From Streptomyces sp. adm13(2018) (GTDB lineage: Bacteria; Actinomycetota; Actinomycetes; Streptomycetales; Streptomycetaceae): a stretch of 45,765 nucleotides of DNA. A program made the translations under genes and the position numbers. Below are positions 7,566 through 16,637 of the stretch, piece after piece (the first letter of the stretch is position 1; every line of letters starts with the position of its first letter). The notes beneath the pieces are model-generated. The model was not told the DNA's origin. It worked only from the letters and a program-made list of their open reading frames with translations, and did no database searches. The DNA lies in contig NZ_RDBH01000114.1 in assembly GCF_008042145.1 (NCBI RefSeq), positions 438,621 through 484,385 on the forward strand. Direction: 5' to 3'.

Positions 7566-8651
7566 TCAGCCCTCCGCCCCCTTCTCGGCATGCTGGTCCA
7601 TGACCCGGCCCTCGCCGGGAGCCAGCGTCGCCAGGATGCGGTCGAGATCATCCACCGAGGCGAACTCGACGACGATCTTGCCCTTCTTCTGCCCGAGGTC
7701 GACCTTCACCCGGGTCTCGAAGCGGTCCGAGAGGCGGGAGGCGAGATCCGAGAGCGCGGGCGACACCCGGCCACCGGCTCGCGGCTTCGTCGGCTTCACC
7801 GCGTCGGGCTCCTCGGAACCCATGAGGCTCACCATCTCCTCGACGGTCCGCACCGACAGACCCTCGGAGACGATCCGGTAGGCCAGCTTGTCCTGGGCCT
7901 CCGGGTCGTCGACACCGAGCAGCGCCCGCGCGTGCCCGGCGGAGAGCACCCCGGCGGCCACCCGCCGCTGCACCGCCGGCGACAGCCGCAGCAGACGCAG
8001 CGTGTTGGAGATCTGCGGACGGGAGCGCCCGATCCGCTCCGCGAGCTGATCGTGCGTGCAGCCGAAGTCCTTGAGCAGCTGCTCGTAGGCGTGCGCCTCT
8101 TCGATCGCGTTCAGCTGGGCACGGTGGAGGTTCTCCAGGAGCGCGTCCAGGAGCATCTTCTCATCGTCGGTGTCCCGGACGATCGCCGGGATCCGCTCCA
8201 GACCCGCTTCCTTGGACGCCCGGAGACGCCGCTCACCCATGACCAGCTCATAGCCCTCCTCGGTCGTGCGCACGACCACGGGCTGGAGGAGGCCGACCTC
8301 CTTGATGGAGACGACGAGCTCCGCCAGGGCGTCCTCGTCGAAGACCTCGCGGGGCTGGTGCCGGTTGGGGACGATGGAGTCGAGCGGAAGCTCGGTGAAG
8401 TAGGCACCCGCCGGGGGCTCCGGCCGGACCACCGGCTCGGCGCCGTTCCACGAGGGCGCCGACTCCGGCGACTGCGTGCTCTGCGGGAGCGACGCCAGCT
8501 TCGCGGCCGCCACCCCGCGATCCGAAGGAATGCCGGCCGTCGAGCCGGGCGAGGCCACGCCCACGCCGTTCGACGGCGACTGCCGTTCCTGGGGAGCAGC
8601 GGGAATCAGCGCACCGAGCCCACGCCCCAATCCCCTACGTCGCTCGCTCAC
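7566..8651 (-). CDS. parB: ParB chromosome-partitioning CTPase
   Basis: This 361-residue parS-binding protein loads at GTTTCACGTGAAAC sites, spreads as a CTP-dependent clamp and organises the origin for segregation into prespores. Motifs in order: 'LPLDSIVPNRHQPREVF' (box I, about 90-106), 'VMGERRLRASKEAG' (box II; GERR contributes to CTP binding, about 137-150), the helix-turn-helix region 'TLRLLRLSPAVQRRVAAG' with 'LSAGHARALLG' (about 210-240), and a C-terminal dimerisation region ending near 'IVVEFASVDDLDRILATL'. The N-terminal 85 residues are a variable linker. The GTG start overlaps the parA stop by 4 bp, so the two are translationally coupled. Five parS sites lie within 5 kb. Confidence 0.96.
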   Translation of the reverse strand: MSERRRGLGRGLGALIPAAPQERQSPSNGVGVASPGSTAGIPSDRGVAAAKLASLPQSTQSPESAPSWNGAEPVVRPEPPAGAYFTELPLDSIVPNRHQPREVFDEDALAELVVSIKEVGLLQPVVVRTTEEGYELVMGERRLRASKEAGLERIPAIVRDTDDEKMLLDALLENLHRAQLNAIEEAHAYEQLLKDFGCTHDQLAERIGRSRPQISNTLRLLRLSPAVQRRVAAGVLSAGHARALLGVDDPEAQDKLAYRIVSEGLSVRTVEEMVSLMGSEEPDAVKPTKPRAGGRVSPALSDLASRLSDRFETRVKVDLGQKKGKIVVEFASVDDLDRILATLAPGEGRVMDQHAEKGAEG

Positions 8652-9787
8652 TGGATCCCCTCCGACATGCTGCGCTGGTGGTTCTGGTGCCCGACATGGG
8701 CGTGCTGCGGGTCGTAGTGCACGGCCGCCCCCCGCAGGGCGATCTCACGGGCCGCTTCGAGATACGACAGGGCACCGCTGGAGCCCGGGTCGTAGGTGAG
8801 GACCGTCTGCCCGTAGCTCGGTGCCTCCGAGATGCGGACGGACCGCGGAATGCTGGTCCGCAGCACCTCCTCGGCGAAGTGGGTGCGCACCTCGTCGGCG
8901 ACCTGTGAGGCGAGCCTCGTCCGGCCGTCGTACATGGTGAGCAGGATCGTCGAGACATGGAGTCCCGGGTTGAGGTGGCCCCGGACCAGGTCGACGTTCC
9001 GCAGGAGCTGGCCGAGTCCTTCCAGTGCGTAGTACTCGCACTGGATCGGGATCAGCACCTCGGCTCCGGCCACCATGGCGTTGACCGTGAGGAGGCCGAG
9101 CGAGGGCGGGCAGTCGATCAGGATGTAGTCGAGCGGCTGCTCGTAGGCCTGGATCGCGCGCTGGAGGCGGCTCTCACGGGCGACGAGCGACACCAGCTCG
9201 ATCTCCGCGCCGGCGAGGTCGATGGTCGCGGGGGCGCAGAACAGGCCCTCGACGTCCAGGACCGGCTGCACGACCTCGGAGAGCGGCCTGCTGTCCACGA
9301 GCACGTCGTAGATCGAGGGCACCTCGGCGTGGTGGTCGATGCCGAGCGCCGTGGAGGCGTTGCCCTGCGGGTCGAGGTCGATGACCAGGACCCGGGCGCC
9401 ATGGAGGGCGAGGGACGCGGCAAGGTTGACCGTCGTGGTCGTCTTGCCCACGCCGCCCTTCTGATTGGCGACCACCATCACGCGCGTCTGCGCCGGGCGG
9501 GGAAGTCCCTCACCGGCACGACCCAGGGCCTCTACTGCCAGCTGGGCAGCACGACCAATGGGGGTGTCGTCCATCGGGGGCGGTGTTTCACGTGAAACAT
9601 CCTCCCCCACCGATTCGGTTCGGGGACCGGGGACCGGATCGGTCATCGGTCCCGCGATGTTGGCGTCGGACCGCAAGGATTCACTCTCCTCGGCTTCAGG
9701 CTCGCGATGGGGAGAGCCTGCCATGCTTTCGGGGTCGTGAACCAGCGAGGCCGGTGGTTCTGTGGGTGAATCCACCTCTGTGGACAT
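8648..9787 (-). CDS. parA: ParA chromosome-partitioning ATPase
   Basis: This Walker-type ATPase, with ParB, segregates oriC regions during sporulation and polar growth. The deviant Walker A motif 'NQKGGVGKTTTTVNLA' is followed by 'VLVIDLDPQGNASTALG' (A') and 'YILIDCPPSLGLLTVNA' (Walker B). ATG 9787 (MSTEVDSPTEP, 379 residues) is preceded by GAGGGTGACGAGG; the frame stays open up to 9904, where it would begin with codons from a parS site, so a longer form cannot be excluded. The roughly 120-residue N-terminal extension before the ATPase fold is low-complexity. A parS site lies inside the coding sequence (9585) and another upstream (9886), positions suited to ParB-linked autoregulation. It is coupled to parB by a GTGA overlap. 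Confidence 0.92.
   Translation of the reverse strand: MSTEVDSPTEPPASLVHDPESMAGSPHREPEAEESESLRSDANIAGPMTDPVPGPRTESVGEDVSRETPPPMDDTPIGRAAQLAVEALGRAGEGLPRPAQTRVMVVANQKGGVGKTTTTVNLAASLALHGARVLVIDLDPQGNASTALGIDHHAEVPSIYDVLVDSRPLSEVVQPVLDVEGLFCAPATIDLAGAEIELVSLVARESRLQRAIQAYEQPLDYILIDCPPSLGLLTVNAMVAGAEVLIPIQCEYYALEGLGQLLRNVDLVRGHLNPGLHVSTILLTMYDGRTRLASQVADEVRTHFAEEVLRTSIPRSVRISEAPSYGQTVLTYDPGSSGALSYLEAAREIALRGAAVHYDPQHAHVGHQNHQRSMSEGIQ
9585..9598. promoter_or_regulatory. parS: parS site inside parA
   Basis: A perfect GTTTCACGTGAAAC lies within the low-complexity N-terminal extension of parA, where it is read on the minus strand as DVSRETP. It is about 190 bp inside the gene from the chosen start. 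Confidence 0.96.
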
Positions 9788-9885
9788 CCTCGTCACCCTC
9801 GTGGGTGGGTTCACGCGAGGTCGACGGTCCCGGGGCGTGGCAGCCGCGCGACCGCGGCTGATGATTCCCTGCAGCAGTGAGCGAC

Positions 9886-9899
9886 GTTTCACGTGAAAC
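9886..9899. promoter_or_regulatory. parS: parS site between rsmG and parA
   Basis: A perfect GTTTCACGTGAAAC lies about 100 bp upstream of the likely parA start and about 60 bp after the rsmG stop. It falls in the probable parAB promoter or leader, so ParB bound here could repress its own operon. Confidence 0.96.
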
Positions 9900-9960
9900 A
9901 CCATGCCCCTGCTCTTGGGCCGGGACCGTTCGACACTCCGAAATGGTACGAATGCGACGC

Positions 9961-10677
9961 TCAGCGGCGTCGACGGGTCTTGCTGGTCCGGGCAGCCTTG
10001 GCGCGCTTGGCGGCGAATCGCACACCGCCCGGGCTCTCGCCGACCTCAACCCGGACCACGGTGGACAGCGGATCGACGATCCCCTCGCCCACCTGCATCA
10101 CGGAGGTCTCCACCACGCCGAGACGGGAGAGCGCGGCACGTGCTCCGCTGATCTCCTCCTCCGCGGTGTCACCCTTGAGCGCCAGCATCTCCCCGTACGG
10201 GCGCAGCAGGGGCACGCCCCAACCGGCCAGCCGGTCGAGCGGCGCCACCGCGCGGGCCGTCACCACGTGCACCGGCGTGATCTTGCCGAGCATCTCCTCC
10301 GCGCGCCCGCGGACCACGGTTACATGATCGAGGCCGAGCAGCTCGACGACCTCCTGGAGAAAGTTCGTCCGGCGGAGGAGCGGCTCCAGGAGCGTGATCT
10401 TCAGGTCGGGCCGGACCAGGGCCAGCGGGATGCCGGGCAGGCCGGCTCCGGAGCCCACGTCGCAGACGGTGACGCCCTCGGGGACGACCTCGGAGAGGAC
10501 GGCACAGTTCAGCAGGTGGCGCTCCCACAGCCGGGGCACCTCACGCGGGCCGATCAGACCGCGCTTCACACCCGCGTCCGCGAGGAGTTCCGCGTACCGC
10601 ACGGCCTCCGGGAAGTACTCGCCGAAGACTGTCCGCGCCTGCTCCGGAGCCTCGGGGAGCTGCGCTTCCTCCGTCAC
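9961..10677 (-). CDS. rsmG: 16S rRNA (guanine527-N7) methyltransferase RsmG (GidB)
   Basis: This 238-residue SAM-dependent enzyme methylates G527 of 16S rRNA; loss of it in streptomycetes gives low-level streptomycin resistance. The SAM-binding motif 'VCDVGSGAGLPGIPLALV' is at about residues 70-87, and 'FPEAVRYAELLADAGVKRG' with 'LWERHLLNCAVLSEVVPEG' give the family's N-terminal signature. I chose GTG 10677 (VTEEAQLPE) over the upstream open codons because GGAAGGA sits 8 bases before it and the resulting length fits the family. A very basic C-terminus (KAARTSKTRRRR) is present. The gene lies between jag and parA in the usual bacterial order, separated from jag by a hairpin at 10751-10780. Confidence 0.95.
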   Translation of the reverse strand: MTEEAQLPEAPEQARTVFGEYFPEAVRYAELLADAGVKRGLIGPREVPRLWERHLLNCAVLSEVVPEGVTVCDVGSGAGLPGIPLALVRPDLKITLLEPLLRRTNFLQEVVELLGLDHVTVVRGRAEEMLGKITPVHVVTARAVAPLDRLAGWGVPLLRPYGEMLALKGDTAEEEISGARAALSRLGVVETSVMQVGEGIVDPLSTVVRVEVGESPGGVRFAAKRAKAARTSKTRRRR

Positions 10678-10750
10678 GGGAACCGTCCTTCCGTACCGCA
10701 CGCATCGTCTGCGGGCGCGCTGTGATGGCTGACTATCAGGCTGACAAAGA

Positions 10751-10780
10751 TCGGCCCCGCCTGCGAACAGACGGGGCCGA
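10751..10780 (-). terminator. Hairpin between jag and rsmG
   Basis: The stem TCGGCCCCG (10751-10759) pairs with CGGGGCCGA (10772-10780) across a 12-base loop. It lies 15 bp past the jag stop and 74 bp ahead of rsmG. It probably terminates or attenuates the rpmH-to-jag operon, implying a separate promoter for rsmG-parAB. Confidence 0.75.
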
Positions 10781-10794
10781 CACTACGTGAGGGT

Positions 10795-11304
10795 TCAGGC
10801 CGGGAGAACAACGACGAAGCGCTGCGGCTCCTCGCCCTCGGACTCGCTGCGCAGACCGGCGGCGGCGATCGCGTCGTGCACGACCTTGCGCTCGAACGGC
10901 GTCATCGGGTCCAGCTTGACCGGCTGGCCGGTGGACTTCACCTCGCCCGCGGCCTTGGCGCCCAGCTCGGCGAGCTCGGCACGCTTCTTGGCGCGGAATC
11001 CCGCGATGTCGAGCATCAGACGGCTGCGGTCACCGGTCTCGCGGTGCACGGCCAGCCGGGTCAGCTCCTGGAGGGCCTCCAGGACCTCACCGTCGCGGCC
11101 CACGAGCTTCTGCAGCTCGCGCGCCGAGTCGCTGATGATCGAGACCGCGGCGCGGTCCGCCTCGACGTCCATGTCGATGTCGCCGTCGAGATCGGCGATG
11201 TCGAGCAGGCCTTCGAGGTAGTCGGCCGCGATCTCACCCTCCTGCTCCAGGCGGGTCAGGGTGTCGCCACCCTCGGCGGCGGCGGAGATGGTGCCTTCCG
11301 TCAC
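10795..11304 (-). CDS. jag: Jag/KhpB-type RNA-binding protein (KH and R3H)
   Basis: This 169-residue cytoplasmic protein has a KH-like domain (about 65-105, 'LQKLVGRDGEVLEALQELTR') and a C-terminal R3H domain (about 125-169, 'FERKVVHDAIAAAGLRS', 'EEPQRFVVVLPA'). The Asp/Glu-rich N-terminal part ('DIADLDGDIDMDVEADRAAV') is a common feature of the actinobacterial form, which lacks the longer Jag-N domain. GTG 11304 is the start. It follows yidC by 28 bp and completes the rpmH-rnpA-yidD-yidC-jag membrane-insertion/RNA-processing operon. Homologues bind RNA and affect cell division in firmicutes; its function in Streptomyces is not shown here. Confidence 0.9.
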   Translation of the reverse strand: MTEGTISAAAEGGDTLTRLEQEGEIAADYLEGLLDIADLDGDIDMDVEADRAAVSIISDSARELQKLVGRDGEVLEALQELTRLAVHRETGDRSRLMLDIAGFRAKKRAELAELGAKAAGEVKSTGQPVKLDPMTPFERKVVHDAIAAAGLRSESEGEEPQRFVVVLPA

Positions 11305-11332
11305 GGATGGACTCCTTCTTGCTTCGCGAGGC

Positions 11333-12658
11333 TTACTTCTTGGAGGACGGGTGCTTGGGCCGCTGCTGGCCCTTGCGCTGACCGGACTTGCCCTGCTGGC
11401 GGGCCCCTCCGGAGTTGGCGCGGGGACGTGCGGGCTTGTCGCCCTGGGCCTCGCCCTTGGGCTCTTCCTTGGCGCCGGCCGGGGCGGAACCCTCGGGCTT
11501 CTTCTCGAGCGAGGTCACCGGGGCCTCCTCGGCGGCCGCCTCGGAAGCTTCCTCGGTGTCCTTCGCCGTGGCGTGCTGGGCCGCGGCGGCCTGGCGCTGG
11601 GCCTTGGTCTGACGCTTGGGCTGCTGACGCCTGGCAGCGGCGGCGCCCTCGGCGTCGGCGACGATCGTGTCGCCCTTGATCACGGTGCCGTCGGCCTGGG
11701 CGGCGAAGCCCGCCTTGGTCAGACCCGCGAAGAAGCGGCGCTCGTTCTCGTTGCGGTCGCTGCCCTTGGCGACGATGACCTTGACGATCGTCTTGCGGCG
11801 GCGGCCGCGGACCTCACCGTGCTGCGTGATGCTCTTCAGCAGGCGCTGGAGGTAGGAGTCCTGCGCCTTGCTGCCCGGGGTCGGGTTCTGGTTGATCACG
11901 TACATCTGCTGGCCCATGGTCCACACGTTGGTGGTCAGCCAGTAGACGAGGACACCGACGGGGAAGTTGATGCCCATGACGGCGAAGATCACCGGGAAGA
12001 TGTACATGAGCATCTTCTGCTGCTGCATGTACGGGGTCTTCACCGAGAGGTCGACGTTCTTCATCATCAGCTGGCGCTGGGTGAAGAACTGCGAGGCCGA
12101 CATCATGATGATCATGATCGCGGTGACGATGCGGACCGAGGTCAGCGAGGCGTCGAGCGCGGCGACCTCGGCGGCGGAGTCCGTGAACTTCGACGCCAGC
12201 GGGGCACCGAAGATGTGAGCCTGCCGGGCGCTGGCGAGGAGCTGGTCGTCGATGACGCCGATGGTCTTGCCCGAGGCGATGCTGGAGAGCACGTGGTAGA
12301 GGGCGAAGAAGAACGGCGACTGCGCCAGGATGGGAAGGCACGAGGAGAGCGGGTTGGTACCCGTCTCCTTGTACAACTTCATCATCTCTTCGGACTGACG
12401 CTGCTTGTCGCTCTTGTAGCGCTCCTGGATCGCCTTCATCTTCGGCTGGAGCGCCTGCATGTTCCGGGTCGACTTGATCTGCTTGACGAACAGCGGGATC
12501 AGGCAGATACGGATCAGCACCACGAGGGACACGATGGACAGGCCCCAGGCCCAGCCCGTGTCAGGGCCGAAGAGCGCCCCGTACACCTTGTGGAACTGGA
12601 CGATCACCCATGAGACAGGTGTGGTGATGAAGCTGAACAGACTGGCAATCGTGTCCAC
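11333..12658 (-). CDS. yidC: YidC membrane protein insertase
   Basis: This 441-residue polytopic insertase places proteins into the membrane alone or with SecYEG. An N-terminal helix ('[21 protein letters not shown]', about 12-32) is followed by the five-helix YidC/Oxa1 core: '[20 protein letters not shown]' (about 40-59, with the conserved groove arginine), a charged cytoplasmic hairpin ('[19 protein letters not shown]'), '[17 protein letters not shown]', '[15 protein letters not shown]' and '[20 protein letters not shown]'. The C-terminal ~130 residues are a basic, Ala/Glu/Lys-rich cytoplasmic tail, typical of actinobacterial YidC and suited to ribosome contact. It starts at GTG 12658, three bases after the yidD stop. 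Confidence 0.95.
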   Translation of the reverse strand: MDTIASLFSFITTPVSWVIVQFHKVYGALFGPDTGWAWGLSIVSLVVLIRICLIPLFVKQIKSTRNMQALQPKMKAIQERYKSDKQRQSEEMMKLYKETGTNPLSSCLPILAQSPFFFALYHVLSSIASGKTIGVIDDQLLASARQAHIFGAPLASKFTDSAAEVAALDASLTSVRIVTAIMIIMMSASQFFTQRQLMMKNVDLSVKTPYMQQQKMLMYIFPVIFAVMGINFPVGVLVYWLTTNVWTMGQQMYVINQNPTPGSKAQDSYLQRLLKSITQHGEVRGRRRKTIVKVIVAKGSDRNENERRFFAGLTKAGFAAQADGTVIKGDTIVADAEGAAAARRQQPKRQTKAQRQAAAAQHATAKDTEEASEAAAEEAPVTSLEKKPEGSAPAGAKEEPKGEAQGDKPARPRANSGGARQQGKSGQRKGQQRPKHPSSKK

Positions 12659-12661
12659 TAA

Positions 12662-12988
12662 TCAGGCTCCTTGAGCATTGGGCGAGGTCTCTGCGGCCGG
12701 GCTCGTCTCGGCGGTGGACCCGCCCTTGTCGCCGCGCAGCGCGTTCCTCAGCATTTCGTGCCAGCGGGGGCGCTTACGCGGGGGGACATGGTCCACACCG
12801 CCGGGCGACCACGGGTTGCACCGCAGGATGCGCCAGGCGGTCAGGGCCGTGCCCTTGATCGCGCCATGCCGGTCGATGGCCGTGAATCCGTAGTGGGAAC
12901 ACGACGGGTAGTACCGGCAGACGGGCCCGAGAAGCGGGCTGATCGTCCACTGGTACAGCTTGATGAGAGCCAGCAGCGGGTACTTCAT
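12662..12988 (-). CDS. yidD: YidD membrane-insertion efficiency factor
   Basis: This 108-residue protein of the UPF0161 family has the invariant block '[20 protein letters not shown]' and '[17 protein letters not shown]', including the three conserved cysteines. It is membrane-associated through an amphipathic helix and assists YidC. The ATG overlaps the rnpA stop by 4 bp (ATGA), and yidC begins 3 bp after the stop, so the three are tightly coupled. The last 30 residues are a variable tail. Confidence 0.93.
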   Translation of the reverse strand: MKYPLLALIKLYQWTISPLLGPVCRYYPSCSHYGFTAIDRHGAIKGTALTAWRILRCNPWSPGGVDHVPPRKRPRWHEMLRNALRGDKGGSTAETSPAAETSPNAQGA

Positions 12989-13356
12989 CGCGCGCCCCCT
13001 CCCAGCAGCCGCTGGAGAGCGGCGTCCAGGTCTCGGGACAGCTGTGCGTGTTCGGCGTCGCCGGCTCCGGGCAACGCCCGTACGACCACCAGGCTACCGG
13101 GGGGCAGCTCGGAGAGCCGGTCGCGGACGAGGTGGCGCAGGCGACGCTTGACCTGATTGCGTACGACAGCGCCGCCCACGGCCTTGCTCACGACGAAACC
13201 CGCACGTGCCGGGGGAGCGCTCTCCCCAGGCGCGTGCGGGTTCGTTGCACCGCTGCGTAGGTGGACGACGAGGAGCGGGCGACCAGCCCGGCGACCTCGG
13301 CGTACCGCGGTTGCGAAGTCCTCGCGCCGCCTCAGCCGATTCTCGGTAGGCAGCAC
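12985..13356 (-). CDS. rnpA: Ribonuclease P protein component
   Basis: This 123-residue basic protein binds the RNase P RNA and aids tRNA 5'-end maturation. Visible family features are the N-terminal '[20 protein letters not shown]', the central '[20 protein letters not shown]' (the RNR-type motif contacts RNA) and the C-terminal '[12 protein letters not shown]'. GTG 13356 gives the standard N-terminus. It lies 21 bp from rpmH and overlaps yidD. Confidence 0.95.
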   Translation of the reverse strand: MLPTENRLRRREDFATAVRRGRRAGRPLLVVHLRSGATNPHAPGESAPPARAGFVVSKAVGGAVVRNQVKRRLRHLVRDRLSELPPGSLVVVRALPGAGDAEHAQLSRDLDAALQRLLGGGAR

Positions 13357-13377
13357 GTCATGACCTGTTTAAGCGGA

Positions 13378-13515
13378 TCAGGCGGACAGCGCCGAGCGAC
13401 CCTTGGAACGGCGGTTCGCAAGGATGGCGCGGCCGGCGCGCGTACGCATCCGCAGGCGGAAGCCGTGGGTCTTGGCGCGACGACGGTTGTTCGGCTGGAA
13501 GGTGCGCTTGCTCAC
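13378..13515 (-). CDS. rpmH: 50S ribosomal protein L34
   Basis: This 45-residue, extremely basic ribosomal protein reads [20 protein letters not shown] at the start and ends SKGRSALSA. The GTG start at 13515 gives exactly the expected length. It is the first gene of the rnpA-yidD-yidC-jag operon and is divergent from dnaA, the canonical bacterial origin arrangement. Its 5' leader shares the 13516-13911 intergenic region with the dnaA promoter. Confidence 0.97.
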   Translation of the reverse strand: MSKRTFQPNNRRRAKTHGFRLRMRTRAGRAILANRRSKGRSALSA

Positions 13516-13911
13516 TCGGGGGCTCCAGAAATGATTCGTAGATGGCGGGACATCGCCTGGCTGTCACCGTGCGCCCACGAGTAGCTCGCAATACGCCCGA
13601 GTGCACCGCTTCACGATCACAGACCGTGATCTTTGCCCATCGGAGGCAGGCGGCAGCAGCCATCGACAACTCGACCTGGTTACGGTACGCGCGGCTACGC
13701 CATCCGGTCAAACCGACCTGTCGCCACCTCCTATTGTGCACAGCCTGTGGACAACAACTTGAACCACGTCAGCCGCCGCGACTACCGTGGTTGGTCTCCA
13801 CAATCTTTTCCGTTCTGTCCTTACCTGTTCCCCGCGGATCTGTCCTCTTGGACATCGACCCGTCGTCCCCGAGAACCACACCATCGTGGGACCTGCGAGA
13901 AAGCGTGCCCT
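13516..13911. promoter_or_regulatory. rpmH-dnaA divergent intergenic region
   Basis: This is a 396-bp gene-free region that must hold the divergent promoters of rpmH and dnaA. It contains one perfect Streptomyces DnaA box, TGTGGACAA at 13746-13754 (complement of TTGTCCACA), and a second, GTCTCCACA, at 13794-13802. Their placement 100-160 bp before the dnaA start fits autoregulation by DnaA. The stretch is less GC-rich than the genes around it. Promoter hexamers are not clear enough for me to assign. Confidence 0.8.
13746..13754 (-). promoter_or_regulatory. DnaA box upstream of dnaA
   Basis: TGTGGACAA is the exact complement of the preferred Streptomyces box TTGTCCACA. It lies upstream of the dnaA coding start and is a likely operator for negative autoregulation. 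Confidence 0.88.
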
Positions 13912-15684
13912 GTGGCTGACGTTCCTGCTGATCTTGCCGCAGTGTGGCCACGCGTCCTGGAGCATCTCCTCTCCGAGGGCCAGCAGGGCATCGAGCCCAA
14001 GGACAAGCAGTGGATCGAGCGCTGCCAGCCCCTCGCCCTCGTCGCGGACACGGCGCTGCTCGCCGTGCCGAACGAGTGGGGCAAGCGCGTCCTGGAGGGC
14101 CGGCTGGCCCCGCTGATCAGCGAGACGCTCAGCCGTGAGTGCGGCCGTCCGATCCGGATCGCGATCACCGTCGACGACTCCGTCGGCGAGCCGACCCCGC
14201 CGGCGCCGCCGCTCCAGCAGTCACAGCCGCCCCGGTACGACGAGAGCCGGCAGCCCGAGCCGTACGACAAGTACGACGGCTACGGCCACCGGCCGATGCC
14301 CGACGACGGCCTGCCGACCGCGCGCCCGGCCTACCCGGACTACGCGCAGCAGCGCCCCGACCCCGGGTCCTGGCCGCGCACCCAGGAGGATCTGTCCTGG
14401 CAGCAGCCCCGGCTGGGCGGCTACCAGGAGCGGGCCCCGTACACCGGTCCGAGCGGCCCCGAGCAGTCCCGGCCGTCGCGGTACGACGAGCCGCCCCGGA
14501 GCTACGAGCAGCAGCGTCCCGAGCGGGCCGAGCTGCCCGACCCGCAGAGCCACGGCGTCCGTCCCGGTCCCCGGCCGGGGGTGCCGGGCGGAGGCCACGG
14601 CGGTCACGGTTCCTCCGCCGGGCAGGGCGGCGCGGGGGCACCGGGTGAGCCGCACGCGCGGCTGAACCCCAAGTACCTCTTCGACACCTTCGTCATCGGT
14701 TCCTCGAACCGCTTCGCGCACGCGGCCGCGGTCGCGGTGGCCGAGGCGCCGGCGAAGGCGTACAACCCGCTCTTCATCTACGGGGAGTCCGGGCTCGGCA
14801 AGACGCACCTGCTGCACGCGATCGGGCACTACGCGCGGAGCCTCTACCCGGGCACCCGCGTGCGGTACGTGAGCTCCGAGGAGTTCACGAACGAGTTCAT
14901 CAACTCGATCCGCGACGGCAAGGGCGACACCTTCCGCAAGCGCTACCGCGATGTGGACATCCTGCTCGTCGACGACATCCAGTTCCTCGCGAGCAAGGAG
15001 TCGACGCAGGAGGAGTTCTTCCACACCTTCAACACCCTGCACAACGCGAACAAGCAGATCGTGCTCTCCTCCGACCGGCCGCCCAAGCAGCTGGTGACCC
15101 TGGAGGACCGGCTCCGCAACCGCTTCGAGTGGGGCCTGACCACCGACGTGCAGCCGCCGGAGCTGGAGACGCGCATCGCGATCCTCCGCAAGAAGGCGGT
15201 GCAGGAGCAGCTCAACGCCCCGCCGGAGGTGCTGGAGTTCATCGCGTCCCGGATCTCGCGGAACATCCGTGAGCTGGAGGGCGCGCTGATCCGGGTGACG
15301 GCCTTCGCGAGCCTCAACCGGCAGCCGGTGGACCTGGGGCTCACCGAGATCGTCCTCAAGGACCTGATCCCGGGCGGCGAGGACTCCTCGCCGGAGATCA
15401 CCGCGCCGGCGATCATGGCGGCCACCGCCGACTACTTCGGTCTGACGGTGGAGGACCTCTGCGGATCCTCGCGCAGCCGCGTCCTGGTGACGGCCCGGCA
15501 GATCGCCATGTACCTGTGCCGCGAGCTGACGGACCTGTCGCTGCCGAAGATCGGCGCGCAGTTCGGCGGCCGCGACCACACGACGGTGATGCACGCGGAC
15601 CGCAAGATCCGCGCGCTGATGGCCGAGCGGCGCTCCATCTACAACCAGGTCACCGAGCTCACCAACCGCATCAAGAACGGCTGA
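13912..15684 (+). CDS. dnaA: Chromosomal replication initiator DnaA
   Basis: This 590-residue AAA+ initiator binds DnaA boxes at oriC and melts the origin. Domain I (about 1-85, '[17 protein letters not shown]') is followed by a long Pro/Gln/Tyr-rich domain II (about 90-250), the elongated linker characteristic of Streptomyces DnaA. Domain III has Walker A '[13 protein letters not shown]' (about 292), Walker B '[13 protein letters not shown]' (about 350) and sensor '[11 protein letters not shown]'. Domain IV has the box-binding signature '[15 protein letters not shown]' (about 550-565). GTG 13912 ([14 protein letters not shown]) is the family start, preceded by GAGAAAG; the longer open frame runs into the promoter. 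DnaA boxes upstream suggest autorepression. Confidence 0.97.
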   Translation: MADVPADLAAVWPRVLEHLLSEGQQGIEPKDKQWIERCQPLALVADTALLAVPNEWGKRVLEGRLAPLISETLSRECGRPIRIAITVDDSVGEPTPPAPPLQQSQPPRYDESRQPEPYDKYDGYGHRPMPDDGLPTARPAYPDYAQQRPDPGSWPRTQEDLSWQQPRLGGYQERAPYTGPSGPEQSRPSRYDEPPRSYEQQRPERAELPDPQSHGVRPGPRPGVPGGGHGGHGSSAGQGGAGAPGEPHARLNPKYLFDTFVIGSSNRFAHAAAVAVAEAPAKAYNPLFIYGESGLGKTHLLHAIGHYARSLYPGTRVRYVSSEEFTNEFINSIRDGKGDTFRKRYRDVDILLVDDIQFLASKESTQEEFFHTFNTLHNANKQIVLSSDRPPKQLVTLEDRLRNRFEWGLTTDVQPPELETRIAILRKKAVQEQLNAPPEVLEFIASRISRNIRELEGALIRVTAFASLNRQPVDLGLTEIVLKDLIPGGEDSSPEITAPAIMAATADYFGLTVEDLCGSSRSRVLVTARQIAMYLCRELTDLSLPKIGAQFGGRDHTTVMHADRKIRALMAERRSIYNQVTELTNRIKNG

Positions 15685-15716
15685 CGCCGGCGCCGCGACC
15701 GCGGCCGACCGCCTCC

Positions 15717-15753
15717 GACGGGCGCTCCGGGACACCTCCCCGGGGCGCCCGTC
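15717..15753 (+). terminator. dnaA terminator
   Basis: The 15-bp stem GACGGGCGCTCCGGG (15717-15731) pairs with CCCGGGGCGCCCGTC (15739-15753) with a single T-G wobble and a 7-base loop. It lies 33 bp after the dnaA stop and separates dnaA transcription from oriC. Confidence 0.8.
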
Positions 15754-16637
15754 GGCGTTCCCGGCGCTCCCGCGCGCGCTTCCCCTGGAGCCGTTCTGCG
15801 GTCGGCCACGGGGGTCGTCCGCGCGCTGTCCCGGCCCTCCGGGAGAGGGCGCGGAGGGCTTCCGGAGCCCTCCGCGGGCGTGCGCGGACCCCGACGGAGC
15901 CCTCGTCCGGGGGACGGGCTGTTCGATTACTCCGTTCCGGTGGCGGGTTCTCCACAGATTGCGGGATGATCTCCCGTCCACAGGGTGGGGACTGTTGAGT
16001 TATCCGGATTGTGTCCACAGGCCAGGCTGTTGACAGACCATCACCCCAGGTCAGGCCCCTGTGGAATTGTTGGTAAAAGATCTCCACAGCCTGTGGACAG
16101 AGGATCCGTCCACAGGGGCTCCGGAAAGTTGTCCACTGGCCGCCCACAGGGGACGGTCCGTTGCCCACAGCTTCTCCACACCCCTGTCCACTGTTCGGCA
16201 ACGAATCGGCTCCGCTCACCGCGTCGAGTGAAAGCCGTCACACCAACGAGGACGGTTGGGCTGTGGGGAACGTGGGTAAACCTGGGGACAGCGCTGGGGA
16301 GAACTCCCCGTGGCCTGTGTATCGGGTGTGCAGAACTTTCGGGTGTCCACAGAGAGCCCTAGTTGTCCACCGGTTCCACCCACAGGCTCGGTGGACAAAA
16401 AATCGGGTCTGACCTGGGAAAACGACGTTATCCACCGTTTCCACAGGCCCTACTACTACTCCCACTCAGAGTTAGCTAGGAATCCGCTTCGAAGTGGGGC
16501 CTGTGCACAACTCGGCGCCGGAGCTCCGAGCCGCTCTCGTCGCGACTTGACCCGCAGCAGCACCGAGTGTCTGCGGCGTACGTCAGACTGGTTCCCGCAG
16601 TCGACGAAGAGCCAGCAACAAGCAGGAGGCGGTTCCG
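15754..16637. other. oriC: Origin of chromosome replication (oriC)
   Basis: This non-coding stretch between dnaA and dnaN is filled with DnaA boxes from about 15948 to 16445 in both orientations. Clear members are TTCTCCACA 15948 and 16172, CCGTCCACA 15974 and 16106, GTGTCCACA 16011 and 16343, and TGTGGAATT 16060. Further members are ATCTCCACA 16080, TGTGGACAG 16092, TTGTCCACT 16129, TTGTCCACC 16363, GGTGGACAA 16389, TTATCCACC 16428 and GTTTCCACA 16437. This two-orientation, many-box layout is that of Streptomyces oriC. The boxes at 16080 and 16092 face each other as TCCACA-GCC-TGTGGA. The flanks hold local AT-richer runs (GGTAAAAGAT at 16071, GACAAAAAATCG at 16393) that could serve unwinding. 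The first 190 bp and the last 190 bp hold no box clusters; the latter includes the dnaN leader. Confidence 0.95.
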
